This document shows, in pieces, positions 32,095 through 43,745 of a DNA stretch of 64,000 bases. Within the stretch, counting starts at the first letter, position 1. Each line of letters begins with the position of its first letter. The notes below the pieces were generated by a model, which had not been told where the DNA came from, ran no database searches, and was given only the letters and a program-made list of their open reading frames with translations. A program made the translations under genes and the position numbers. Source of the DNA: Alligator mississippiensis (lineage: Eukaryota > Chordata > Crocodylia > Alligatoridae); the NCBI RefSeq assembly GCF_030867095.1, contig NC_081824.1, forward strand, positions 176,274,933 to 176,338,932, written 5' to 3'.

Positions 32095-32230
32095 GCAACA
32101 GTTGCTGCGGGAAACTAGGATCAACAAGAATCTTTTTCATGTCTACATCAATGAGTGTATTAAAAATCTTCCCACTCTGAATCAGGCAAAAGCATTTGTG
32201 CCACTTTTAAAAAATTCTGTAGAGGTAAGT
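32095..32230 (+). pseudogene. Possible non-LTR reverse transcriptase remnant
   Basis: The open frame reads LRETRINKNLFHVYINECI then KNLPTLNQAKAFVPLL. The F..YIN..I pattern followed about 20 residues later by a hydrophobic VPLL resembles the block just before the YADD motif in non-LTR reverse transcriptases. YADD itself is not present. It is bounded by AG (after CAACAG) and GTAAGT, so a cellular exon is the alternative. Confidence 0.35.
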
Positions 32231-32439
32231 GAAATTGAAATCCTATCCAGTGAAATGCTGAGCGTTGGGACTGATGGTCCTTTAATTTTGTCTCAGGTGG
32301 AGCTATTTGTTACCTGGTCCCAAAAAACTCTTCTACCTCCAACTGATTATTGGTTCCATGGGTGGCATCAGGTAGGCCTGGTAGGATTCTGGTTTTCTTT
32401 GTTTTATTTGACTGATATGCTGTTTCTGTAATGCAAAAG

Positions 32440-34511
32440 GCTTTTGGTTGAACTCTTACAAGCTGTGTGAAGTCAGTTGGTTTTTTTGGAAGCTGTTACG
32501 ATTGACTGCTTTCCAGTGTTTGAAGGTAAAGGAAGCTTAGGTGATCACTGACCTTGTATGTATGTGAAGCTGTATATAACTTGGTATATTCTGTACAAGT
32601 TTCTCAAAGCAATGAGAAGCAATTATAATTGGGATTGCAGAATCAGAGGGGTCTGCATATTATGTGAAAGACTATGGGAGGGAAAAGGAAGTAAGTTTAG
32701 AACGGAATACCTGAGAGTGAAGTGAAGCTTGTTCAGGAAAAGGCATGGATTAAATTAAACACTGGAGGAGGCCTTAGCCAAATTTGGCTTTATCCTTAGA
32801 GAGCTCTGAACCAATTTATAACTCAGCTTTGGCATTCTCCAAAATGATTTTAAAATGTAATTGCAACTAGGAGGAATATGTCCTCTTTGTAGCAGTAAAT
32901 GTTCCCATTTAAACACTGACACTCCATTTAAGCTTCCATTTTCAGGGGCAGACTACCCTAGCTGCAGTTGCTTCTTAAATGAATTTTTGGCTAGCCGTAC
33001 AGCTGAGGCTTGTTCCTCTGATGTGATGACTGCTCACAAAGCTCCATTCATTCTGACCTGGTTGTGCGTCTCTGCTGTCTGCTTGGTCATCATCTCAGCT
33101 GTTCTTATGCTTTGATTTTAACATTGATTCTGCATCCAGACAGTCCCCTCTCAAACACCCAAAGAGAAAAGACAGGTGAGAACTATGCCATGCCATTCTC
33201 AGGCTTTTCATCAACGGGTTGTGTGCTTATTGAGTGCATGCTGTCAAGTGAAGGACTGAGGGGCTCGTGTCAAATTATTGTGGCTTTCTTGATGGGATCT
33301 CACTACAGTATAAAAGGCCCACCTGCCCCATGATTGGCTGAAGCAGTTAAAGGATCAGGTAAGTGCCCTTCCATGCTACTACGGTTTTTGTTCTTGTTGA
33401 GAGCTATGCGGCACCAAGGGCAACTTTATCTGTGAAGTTGTTAGCAGGTTACCCTCAGATCATGGTGCTAATTTACACTGCACCGTGGTCCAGCATTGCA
33501 CAGGGAGTATCGAACTTGGGGAGATGGGCCTGTCTCCAGTGATGAATCCATCACCCACCTCCTTTGCTGTTATCTGATTGTGTTAGTGGGTTTATAAATA
33601 GCAATGGATTTGGGATTAATCTCAGCTCACTGGGTATGGCTTGAAAGGATGAATAATAAATTTACCAAAAGTAGAGTTTGGGGAGTAGGGAAAGAGGAGG
33701 ACTGAAACTACTTCTGAATTTGTGTCACACATACAGTATAGTACAAACTGAAAAGGAGGGTGGGGGAGATTTAAACAAAAATATAAAGAAATCATTAAAA
33801 TTAAGCTAAGCTTTTAAATATTTTGTTTAAAAAAGACTTTTTGTTTAAAAATGACCCAAATTATAAAACAGTTAAATGAAAAGTTTAAATGATGAAAAAA
33901 TGATATTGTGGTTTGGGGCCAAACCAAACACCTCAGATTAACCCAAAAACAAGAAGAGCTTTTGTTTTGTCAAAAATTTCTGTTTAGATTTGACTCATAT
34001 TTTGATTCCCCCCTCAGATTTTCTGTTCCACTACCAAAATTTCTCCAATTTGCCCCAGCTCTTTTCCGGAGGAGGAAGCCCGAGAGAGAAGCCGAGAGGG
34101 AGTGGGGCCAATCAGTCATTGCTGGGGTAAAAATCGTGTCCCAAAATTGTTATCCTGACACTTCAGTGACACCTTCAGTCTTTCTAGCCGAGCAGAGCAA
34201 TTCTTGTGCTGCTCCTGGAAGTGGTCACTTTATTGCCATTTAAAAATAACATTTAATCTACAGATCTGTTTGCGCTTTGCTTTGTTGCACAAGTACAGCT
34301 AGCTTCGCTTTGCAGCTGACGGGCTGCTCTGCCTTGCCCAGAGTCGTACAGTTTTGCTAAAAAGAGAGCCAGCTCCCAGTTCAGATGCTTCATTCGCTTG
34401 GCTACTGATAGGGAGGTTGGCCGCTCTCATTCAGAAAAGCAGGGTCTTTGCAAAATACAGCAACAGCACTGGAGAGACAGAAGGTCCCTCTAGCTGCAAG
34501 CTCACTTGTAT
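32440..34511. other. Intergenic, AT-rich, no gene recognised
   Basis: The stretch 33770-33900 is a strongly AT-rich tract with repeated TTTAAA and AAAATT words. No exon or RNA gene supported. Confidence 0.4.
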
Positions 34512-34519
34512 CTCTAGAG

Positions 34520-34851
34520 CAATATGGTTTTCAACCTTTTTAGGTTCAAGGCAGGCCTCCTTCAGTTTGAGGCACCCATCATTAGCCTTAAAGCACCTTT
34601 TGGAAAATGCCAGCTCCTACATTTTGCTCATTTCTTGACTACAGAAGAATGATAAAGCAATTCACCTGGTGCAAAGAACTCAGAAGGACCACAGCAGGTC
34701 AGAATGTTTTTGACACTGCAGCTTCCTAGTTTTATCTTGTGAATCATGTTTGCACACCTCATACCACACATGCTAACATTGTGTGGTACCCCACAGCATC
34801 CTTGACAGGATCTTGACAGGCATGCTGCAACACCCTGGTTGAGAATCACTG
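34520..34851. mobile_element. hAT-like element, 332 bp, perfect 8-bp target duplication
   Basis: Left CAATATGGTTTTCAACC, right (reverse) CAGTGATTCTCAACCAGG. CTCTAGAG flanks both sides exactly (34512-34519 and 34852-34859). The CAGTG.TTCTCAACC ends resemble MER-type hAT elements. No transposase frame. Confidence 0.85.
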
Positions 34852-34859
34852 CTCTAGAG

Positions 34860-37800
34860 GAAGGGAAAAGAAAATCCTGGCAACTTTTACTGGAGTTCCT
34901 CTCTCTTATTTTTTCTTTACCCTTATTTACACCAGTGTGGGAGAGGGTCCCAGAGTATGTGGCACAGTGTGTGGATCAGTTATGTGCTGGTGGCAGCTGC
35001 AAGATGGTTGGCTAGAGCTGGGGGATGGATTATGAAGAGTGGTAGACGAGGGCATTGGGCAGGATCCATATATACAGTTGGGGCTTGGGAGCCCTGGCCA
35101 GATGTTTGCACATTAAAACCACTTTGAATTGGTCTTGTCACAAAGGTTAGCACTACTGTTCTCCATCAACGCATTCTCAAAAGCCAGAAGTGAACAGGTA
35201 CAAAACCAAAATGCTGGTATGGCAGATACTGATTTCTTCCTATTCTACAGCAGCTTGGAAGGGTGGGTTTAAAAAGACTAAAGTATTATTTGGAGATAGG
35301 AATTGATGCCTGGTTCCTCAGTGACAGCCAGCCCTGGAACCAAACCTAGTTTTAAGAAATTCAGTTATTGTCAGATCTCTCCTTACAAGGGGGCTCTGTT
35401 TTCTGCCTCCACCATTAGGAATTCTTGTCTCTGTAGGTGTTCAGCCTGACTCTGATGCCCCCAGGTTTCTAAATAAGTTGCATGAAAACTGGGAAGGAAG
35501 GGCTTGCCACAGCTTCATGTCTCCTTGAACCATCTGAGATCTGAGGACCTGCCCCCAGAGCTTCAGGGCACTGAGAACAGTCATATCTCCAAGGTACTCC
35601 ATCCAAATTCTTTTTTATTTTGGCTCTTACTGTTGTGCAACATAAATATTTCCTTCCAGAGAGGAGGATATTGCTATGTTCTCAAAGGCATGGAATGTTT
35701 GGAAAAAAAAACAACAAAAAACCCCAGAAGGAAGGCATAGCAAGGGTGTTTGAAGCAGAAAACAAAAAAGGTTTTTGGGGATATTTTATAGATAAATAAG
35801 CTCTTGGCAAACTGATGAAACTAATGAAGTCCCCCAGTATCAAACGTGTGTGAGGCATAGTTATGTTCTCTAACGTGCATGTTTTTGATCTGTAGCATTA
35901 AGCAGAATGTAATAAATCTCAGCTTTCCCTTTTTTTTTAAACTACTACAAGTTTTTAGCCTTTGTGACTGGAGAAAGAGAATATTCCTGCCTAAAACAAA
36001 CGAACTGGAATGGGTGCAGTGATGGGCGACTGAGCCATTGGATAACCAGAGACAGTGACTCCCCTTCCTTTAGTTTGACAAGATTGCCAACTCCCAAACT
36101 TGGTGAATGTTGCCTTATTATCAATGCGTATCTTGCATGGCTGATGAAATGGGATAGGAATAGGAGTAAAGCTTGAGGGACTGGGCACTGGAAGTCGCTG
36201 CATGTAAAATAATTCAGCAGAAGAAGTAGAGATGAGAGGAGAGAAACCAGGGAAGGGGCCTAGCAGTGGGCCCAGAAAGGGGCATATTTTCTTACTGTGC
36301 AACTGCTGCAGTAGGGCAGTGAACAAACAGGGGCATGAAGACCTTACTTTTACCCCCATGGGCTCTGTGCAGACCATTTACAGACAGTAGTGGGTGTTGC
36401 TGCACTCTGCAGGGAGCAAGCCGCACTAAACTCATACTCTGGCCCATGAGGTATCCTTAAACACAGCGTTTGGCCTGCCCCTCTGCATGAGCTTGACAAG
36501 CCAACTATAGAGCCCTTCAGGGACTGCCACAAATAATTTGACTGCAGGGAAAGGTGAGGAGCTGGGTGAGGAGAGGATGTAAGTGGTGGACAAAGGGAGG
36601 AGCTCCAGGCAATGTGTGTATATGCTGGTGGAGTAAATTGGCTGAGCTCAGTGGTTCCTATGAGTCCCCTGGAGCCCATGATCACCCTACTAAGCCTGCA
36701 GCTAACGAGGGCCAGGGCTTTAGCACACCTTAGGTGCTCCGCAGCAACTGTCCCTGTGTCTGCAATGACCCTTGGTAGGCAAGAACTAAACCAGGGCCAT
36801 TCAGCTTTATTTCACTTGGGGGGCTACCTGCCTGATTCAGTGCTCACAGCACAACAGGTAGAGGGACAGTCATTGTAGAGCTGAGGTAGGGTAAAGTCCC
36901 ACCCACTGTTAGTTGTATGCACCTGAATAACAGTAACCGTGTAGATGGGAGGTCTCATTAAGTTATCCTCACTGTCAGCAGGGTTGCTTCTGGGAAAAGT
37001 CGGGCAATCCTTCATTTCAGTCCACCGGAGGTAGTGGAATCCTGCCAGGGAGGGAAGGTAGGGAGCACTGACCCACCAGAGCTGAAGTCTTGGCCCTGAG
37101 ACGGAAGCAGCCTGTAGTGTTGCATGCTCGTGCTTGAGAGGAAATGGTGGCTTAGGCGGTGCTCTTAAGATTTATTTTTGTTCAAGGGATTCAGATTAGA
37201 ACCCTAATTAAAGTTGATGAGTAGATGCTCCAAACTTCAGGTACAGGACTTAGTTGATCTGGGCTCTACATGTCATTGCATTATTGCTGTTGAAAGATTG
37301 GAGTGGGATAGGTTCCTCTCCTCCACCCTGTGCAGATCTTCCTTCCTTTAACTTCCTTGGTCAGCTTGGGTCTTTCAATGTCACCTAAAGATGCCTGCCC
37401 TTGTTCCTCTTGGCATCACTTCCTTTGTCAATCCCTGGTTTGTTTAAGCCTTCTCAGGTCTGGGAGCCAAGCCTCTGGCTTGGGCGGGCAGATGAACAGC
37501 ATTGTCTGATTCCTCAGTAGCATTCTGTACCCTGAAGTGCATTATGAAGTAACAACAAAAGCTAGAGCATTCAGGGTGTTAGCCGGTTGGGTTCTGGTTA
37601 AGTCTGGTGTCTGAACCACAAAACTCTGGATCTGGATTTTCAGAGGTCATGTGTGTTTAGAGCTACTTTTTGTTGGAGGTAGTTTCAGCTCAATGCCTGA
37701 GAGGAAAACTAAGTAGCAGAGGGAAGGGGAGATGAGAACAATGTTAGGCAAGTCCCCAGAGATGAAGGATGGTGAAGAAAGGAGAGCTAAGAGAAAGCTG

Positions 37801-40800
37801 AATGCTTCAGCAGATGAGTTCCTGAACGTAGCCCCGCTCCTTCCTTTCCTTTCCGCAGAACTGTAAATATTGGTAGAGCTGATGCGGAGTCTTAAACAGC
37901 TGTAGCTACCTGGCCATAATTTCAAGCTCTTGTCAAATGGCCCTTTATTTACATGTTGGGACATGGACAGCTGCCTATCCTTGTGGTTATTTATTCACTA
38001 GGACTTCCAAGCTGATGGTAGTTCATCTGCAAACAGCCCTCATGGATTTTCAGTGATGCACACAGACTGCAGAGCAGACTGATTGCTCCTCAGCAGAGCT
38101 TAAAGCTCTGACTTCAGGCCCTCTTAGGTTTTCTTTTGTTTCTCTTGGGGATGTAAAATACAGAACATATTCTCTTCTTGGTACAGGCCATCTCTCCTCC
38201 TGAAGTTTTACCAGGTGAAGCTAAGAACTGCAACAGTGATTCTGTGGTGAGAGCAGCCATCACAGCTTAGAGAGGCACCTTGTTCCTCCCACCTTCTCCA
38301 TTCCCTACACAAAAGAGTGACCTTCCTGCTTTGTCCAAGGCTCTGCTGCTTCGGTCCCTCCGTTGTATGGTGTGCAATTTCAGCCCTACATTCCTTGGGT
38401 CTGGGACAGTGCTATCTGTACCTTGAAGTATCTGGCCTGCTTTGAACCATAGCCTAATGCATTGTTTGGTTCCATTGTCCATCACCTTTAGTATCTGAAT
38501 ACATCTCATGGGAAGTAGATTGGCAATAGCCAAAAAGCCTACTGGACTTCCTGGAGGCTGGTGGTACTAGTCTCTATGGTGTATAGTCGAGTCCTGTCTC
38601 TCATCCATTCTGGGATTTCCTTGATCTTTTTTCAGTGTAGAGTTCTATTAGTGATGCATAGACCAAAGGCTACACAGAAAAAGGACTCCATTCCCTTTGG
38701 ATACTTAATCAGTCTTTCTCAGTCATTATTTAATCCTGATCCCTGGCATGTTTTTTGTTTTTTCCCAGCCCCCCTTTAGTCTGTTGTTGTTAAATGTGAA
38801 GTTGCCGATCAGTATATTCACAGGGTAATTCTCATTTATCTTGTGAATTGGGTGGAGAAGGTTTACCTTCTTGCCTCAAGGCTGATGTAGAGAAGTGCCT
38901 TGTCATAGGGCAGTATCATATTCCAAAGGACTGTGGTGCATGATCCAATACTTCTCAGCATGATAGTTTGTATCCAAGCTAGCTAAGTCACCAGAGCTCT
39001 GCGGGGTGCTGCTGACAGCACTGCCTTGCTAGCCCCTGATTGCCCAAACTTCATAGCTGGAGGGAACACCTGGGTGGCAATTTGCCAAGAACTGCAGGCC
39101 TGGGCATAATTTACATATAAATAAATGTACTTTTTAAAAGTACCATCTTAATAATGACTCTGATGCAGATCTCCCCAGGCAGATGCATGAAAATAGCTTT
39201 TGGCTGAATGCACCTGGAATTAAAACAGGCATTCTCTGAGTGGTTTGAGAGGAACGGCAGCTCTGCTCCTGTGCTTGAAGCTGTATAGTAAAGTTCACAG
39301 GAAGAGGAACTATGCTGCAGGCTTGTTTTGGCTGTGCTCTGGGCTTCGTTGACCTAATACAATGAGCCGGTCTGCACTAGCATGTCACAGCTCTGCCCTT
39401 TTCCCTTAAATTGAAGGGTACCATTTTTGCCTACTAGGGGTAATTCCCTTAAATTGAAGGAGGCCTCATTTTGCATGACTCCCAAGTGCACTGACCAGGA
39501 GAATGGTGGTGTTGGATGACTGGGTAAAAGCAAGGGAGGGTGTAGGGGAAAAGCGGCTGGGCCCCATGAACACCCACAACAACTGTTGGTGTTTTCCACT
39601 GTGAAAACTTGACTTGTTATTTAACACAAAATATGGTGGCCATCAGGCTTTGATGAGGATTGGCCAGGCACTGTAGAGACGGACAGAAACCTTGCGTTGC
39701 CTGATACTGGGCTCTGCTACACTCACGTTCTCAAGTCACCAGAATTTCTGCTGACCTCAATGCTATTTATTAAAGCAATAGCTAAAGCTGACAAATGTAA
39801 TACAGGCCTTGAGTTGCTTCATGGAGCAATCAGCTTTGATAGATGGCTGTATGTGAAAGTGAAGTCAGATAACAGAGCTATAGTTAGAGGAAACAAGCTG
39901 TCTCCTTGTTTCCCGTCTGCAGGTTCGACTTTGCTTTTGTGTGGCTCCTGGCCTGGTCTCCTTCCGACCTGGCTTATTTGGTGTTTGATGATGTCTTGTA
40001 ACAGGGACTGGCCAGAACCAGGCTCCCTCATCTAGAAAAAAGTTGCGTTCTGGATCTGAGTTGTTCAGATCAGCCCCTTCTCCAGCCTGAAAATTACTTT
40101 TGTAGTGGGATTTCCTTCAGATGAACAGTCTGCTTCCTACAGTGCCAGGGGCTGTTGTACTCCTGTTACCAATGCTGACATGAATGTTGGGGAAAGCTCT
40201 ACTCCCAGCATCAAGCATGTCCCTTTACAATGCAGAGATGCACACAATGATCAGCTCCTAAGCCACAGGGATAAAAGCAGGGCATTCTCTTGGGAAAGTT
40301 ACCAGGCTTGACAGCTCTGGAGATTGATATCTTCCATCCATGGAGCAGCTACAGCCCATGGGTGGCAGGGAACTCTTTATTCATGATCTGTGACTGGCAG
40401 GGCACACAAATGGGAGCAAGAAGGGAGTTCATCTTCTGTGACCTTTCTGCTCCAAACCACCTTGCCAACAAAGGAGCCAGCCTTGGTAGTGATTTGGGGA
40501 TACAGATACTTGCTCCCTAGTGACTTAGAAGAGGCAAAAAACTAATTTGTGCAGGCCAGTAAACAGGTATTGCAGAATAATGGCTCTTCATTATTACCAT
40601 CTTGGGATTTAGCAATCTGGAGGCAAAAGGCTCTAGCATTAATGCCCTGAGCCACCCAGTCTCCTGGATAAACAGTATTTTACTGTAATTTCATAACCCT
40701 TGACCCTTGTCACTTACAATACTCTGATATTTGTGGTTTCCTTCTCACTTCTTCCCTTCCAATTAGTCCTTGAATAGTCTCTGCCTGACGCACGGTATTT

Positions 40801-41160
40801 TATATTCTAGGCCAGGAAAGATTTGTTGAGTGCTCTGAAACACTCTTGTCTAATTCCTGGTTATATACTACTGAGCCTGTCTTTACATGATGTGCATTGC
40901 TGATGGTGGCAGGGGCTGATGTGTGCATCTCCCCATCTCTGCATGTGGGGTATTTATCTGATCCTGGAACGGCTGTTATTACTTGTCAGTATTGTTTATG
41001 AAGCTTGAAGGCATTAAATATGTTATTGATTGCAAAACTGAGTGTGGAATCAGCAAGTTGAAATTTAGGTAGAGATTTGTCAAAAGAATGAAACTCCAGC
41101 AAATACTGTGCGTCAGCTGGGTGAGCACCAAGATCTTTCCCCCAAAGACTAAATACTGCG
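34860..41160. other. Intergenic, no gene recognised
   Basis: About 6.3 kb with no exon, RNA gene or bounded transposon I can support. A 17-bp direct repeat (TTCCCTTAAATTGAAGG) occurs at 39401-39417 and 39444-39460. Near 36790 CAGGGCCATTCAGC may be a decayed hAT end. Confidence 0.4.
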
Positions 41161-41169
41161 TGTGCTTAA

Positions 41170-41270
41170 TTAGGAACATAAGGGTCCATCTAGTCTAGTG
41201 CTCTGTCTGACACTAGCCAATGCTTCAGAGGAAAGTGCAAAATCATCGCAGTAAGCAGTTGCAGGGTAAT
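41170..41270 (-). mobile_element. CR1-like LINE fragment (reverse)
   Basis: GGAACATAAGGGTCCATCTAG then TGCTCTGTCTGACACTAGCC and AATGCTTCAGAGGAAAG matches the reverse complement of a common CR1-type 3' region (…GTCCATCTAGCCCAGTATCCTGTCT…). Boundaries approximate. Confidence 0.55.
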
Positions 41271-41611
41271 CTGCCAGTATCATTACTGGTTCATTTGGTG
41301 TTGGTAAAATTACTTTCTGGATTTTTATTGTTAACTGTTATAGTCTTCATGAGTTAGGCAATGGCTTGGGATGGTTATATTTTCTCTTTAGAGAATGATG
41401 TCTAGAGGAAAGATGGTTGTGACTTAAAAATAACTAGAAATCATAGGCATTTGGTCTGGCTGATCACGGTGTACTTTGAAACTCTTTATGTCTTTGTTCT
41501 ATGTGTATGGTACTTTTGCCACCCTAAGAGCCCTCTCTGAGCGCAGAGACAGCACCCATTTTGTTCTCGGTTCTTGAAGAGCAGTCCCCTCGCACTGTGC
41601 TCTCTCTTTGA

Positions 41612-41632
41612 GAGAGGGAGAGAGAGAGAGAT
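41612..41632. repeat. (GA)n simple repeat
   Basis: GAGAGAGGGAGAGAGAGAGA. Confidence 0.8.
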
Positions 41633-41649
41633 GAAATAGGCTGTTCCTT

Positions 41650-41715
41650 ATGAAAGCTTATGCCTCTCTAAATCGGTTAGTGTCTAAAGTGCCACCTGCT
41701 CTGTTTTCCCCTTAA
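41650..41715 (+). mobile_element. Abundant sauropsid retroelement tail (class uncertain)
   Basis: ATGAAAGCTTATGCCTCTCT then AAATCGGTTAGTGTCTAAAG and TGCCACCTGCTCTGTTTTCC corresponds to a very common turtle/crocodilian repeat ending (GAAAGCTTATGCTCAAATAA…GTTAGTCTCTAAGGTGCCAC). Probably Penelope-like or LINE; I cannot decide. Confidence 0.55.
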
Positions 41716-43084
41716 ATTTAAAGGAGAATAGGACTCTAGCACGTTCTTTTTGGCTATTTCTGAAGTAACATTTTTAGCTCACGGTGGTATATTTTGACCT
41801 TCTTATATCAATCACATGGATTTTATTTCCCAGTTATGGTTGTCCTGGAGACTGCATTTGACCATAGCCAGCCAAACAGTCTGCAAAAGGTGCCATCTTT
41901 TATGCTTTTGCATTTTAACGGTGTTCCTCATCTTATTTCCCTCTCCCTTGCTGGAGCTCCCTCATGCTCCTGCACATACTACATCTTTCATCCTCTCCTC
42001 CTCTACCAATATTGGACACTACACTGAAAATACTAAGCAAAAATGGCCTTTCATTCAGTATTTACATCTTGTCTTTCTTGGAATTAGGAAAAACAAAGAT
42101 ACTTTTCTCCCCCCAAAATGTACCAAAGACATTTCCTAAACCTAAAAATTTCGAGTTTAAGGCTTTTTTTGGGGTGGGGGGGGGGTAGGTTCTGCTCTCT
42201 TCTACAGCCTGGATGGAAGGAGTTAGTTTAATCCCAAGAAAATCATATACTGATCGAAGGGAAAAAAAAGATATCCCCAAGAAATTTGGTCTCTGATGCC
42301 TCACTTACAACTCTTATATTTAATTGGACTTCTGTGGAACACCAGATGGTTTAAAAGCAACCAGCCAAACAATCCAAATGCTCATCTGCCAAAACTTTAC
42401 CCCAGAATCATCCAAAGGGCAGGCTTTTTTTTTAACTCGGCTTTACATAAACTTTTAATTATGGAGTTTATCAATAACAAAAGATGACTAGATTTGAAAA
42501 CAGGCTGGAAAACTGAACCCAGCTCAGGGAGAAGAGGCAGGTGATGGTGTGCTCAAATGCATTTGTGTTCTGGTTTCCATTCTTTGGTGTTCCATGCCCG
42601 AATTAGGTGGTTTCCTGCACATCTGGCATAAGAGCTCACTCTATGGTGGGTTTTTCCTAGAAATTCTGTGCAGGTCAAGCTGTTGCTGATATAAAAACCC
42701 AGAGTATGAAAAATACAATGGATTTGATGGGGGAGCTATTTTACTCCATCCTGTCTCCATGCAGTTTTCCTGTTATACCAAAGCAAAACTCATCAAAAGC
42801 AACAATAAATGATAATTCAGTGGGATAACCCTCAAGCCCCCTGTTAAAATGATACAGCAATAAGTTGGCTGGTGTGTAGACACACCATTACCCTCTCGTG
42901 GATGAATGCAGAACTGCTCAGCTGTGTGTAACAAAAGACCTGTGCTGCTAACAAGTGATGGAGATTCTTTCAGCTCAAGTGCTATGTAGTCTACAAACTA
43001 TGCAGCTCCATGAAGGCATAGTGAGCAAACTCCTCCAAAAGTCAAAGGGACTCCACATAGACAGAGAAGTTGGTTAGTAGGAGC

Positions 43085-43165
43085 TCATATAAACATACAG
43101 ACAAGTGCCATATTGCATCAGCCCAGTGGTCTGTGTAATCCAGTATCAGGTCATTAACAGTGGCA
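43085..43165 (-). mobile_element. CR1-like LINE fragment (reverse)
   Basis: GTGCCATATTGCATCAGCCC then AGTGGTCTGTGTAATCCAGT and ATCAGG...AACAGTGGC resembles the same repeat as at 41170. Immediately followed by the GC-rich foldback fragment. Confidence 0.5.
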
Positions 43166-43189
43166 AGAGTGGATGCTCTTGAAGCAGCA

Positions 43190-43745
43190 GCAGAGAGTTG
43201 CAGAGGCAGAGCAGAGCCCAGCCCACCCTCGCCCTATGCACAAATTGGGGGTGGGGAGGGGAGGCACATGCTCCCCCTTGGCTCCTCCGCAGTTAACGCA
43301 GCAGTGGGAGCTTGTGCCCCTGGATGTGCCGCTGGGCTCCCGTTGTCCCACAGCCTGGCTCAGGCCCCATTCACTCCTGCCCCACTCCCTCCTGCACTGT
43401 GGGGGGGTCTCAATCTGTCCCCAGCCCTTTCCCTTTCCTCCACCCCGCCTCTTCCCCCCACCCACACTTACCTGCTGGGGGGGTGGGTCTATGTCTGTGT
43501 GCATCTGTCCCCTGCTTGCTCAGTGGCAGCAGACATGTGGCATCGTGCAGTGGTAGCTGGGTGCAGAGTCCAGCCTGCAGCAGCAACCGCCTCCGCTCTG
43601 TGTGTAGATATGGGGGGCACATGGCACCTGGGCCTCTGCTGAGGTGAGTGCAGCAGCTGGAGTCTCCTCCCCACTCCCTGTACCTCCCAGATGAGCTGCT
43701 CTCGTGGCTCTGCCCCAGCTGTGCAGCCCCAGCCCCACTTTCTCG
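43190..43745. mobile_element. Internal fragment(s) of the hAT-like foldback family
   Basis: GCCCAGCCCACCCTCGCCCT then GCACAAATTGGGGGTGG and CCCCACTCCCTCCTGCACTG match the right half of the element at 15366-16090. After 43510 a second similar segment follows (GTGTGTAGATATGGGGGGCA). No termini or target duplication. GC-rich frames here are chance products. Confidence 0.65.
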
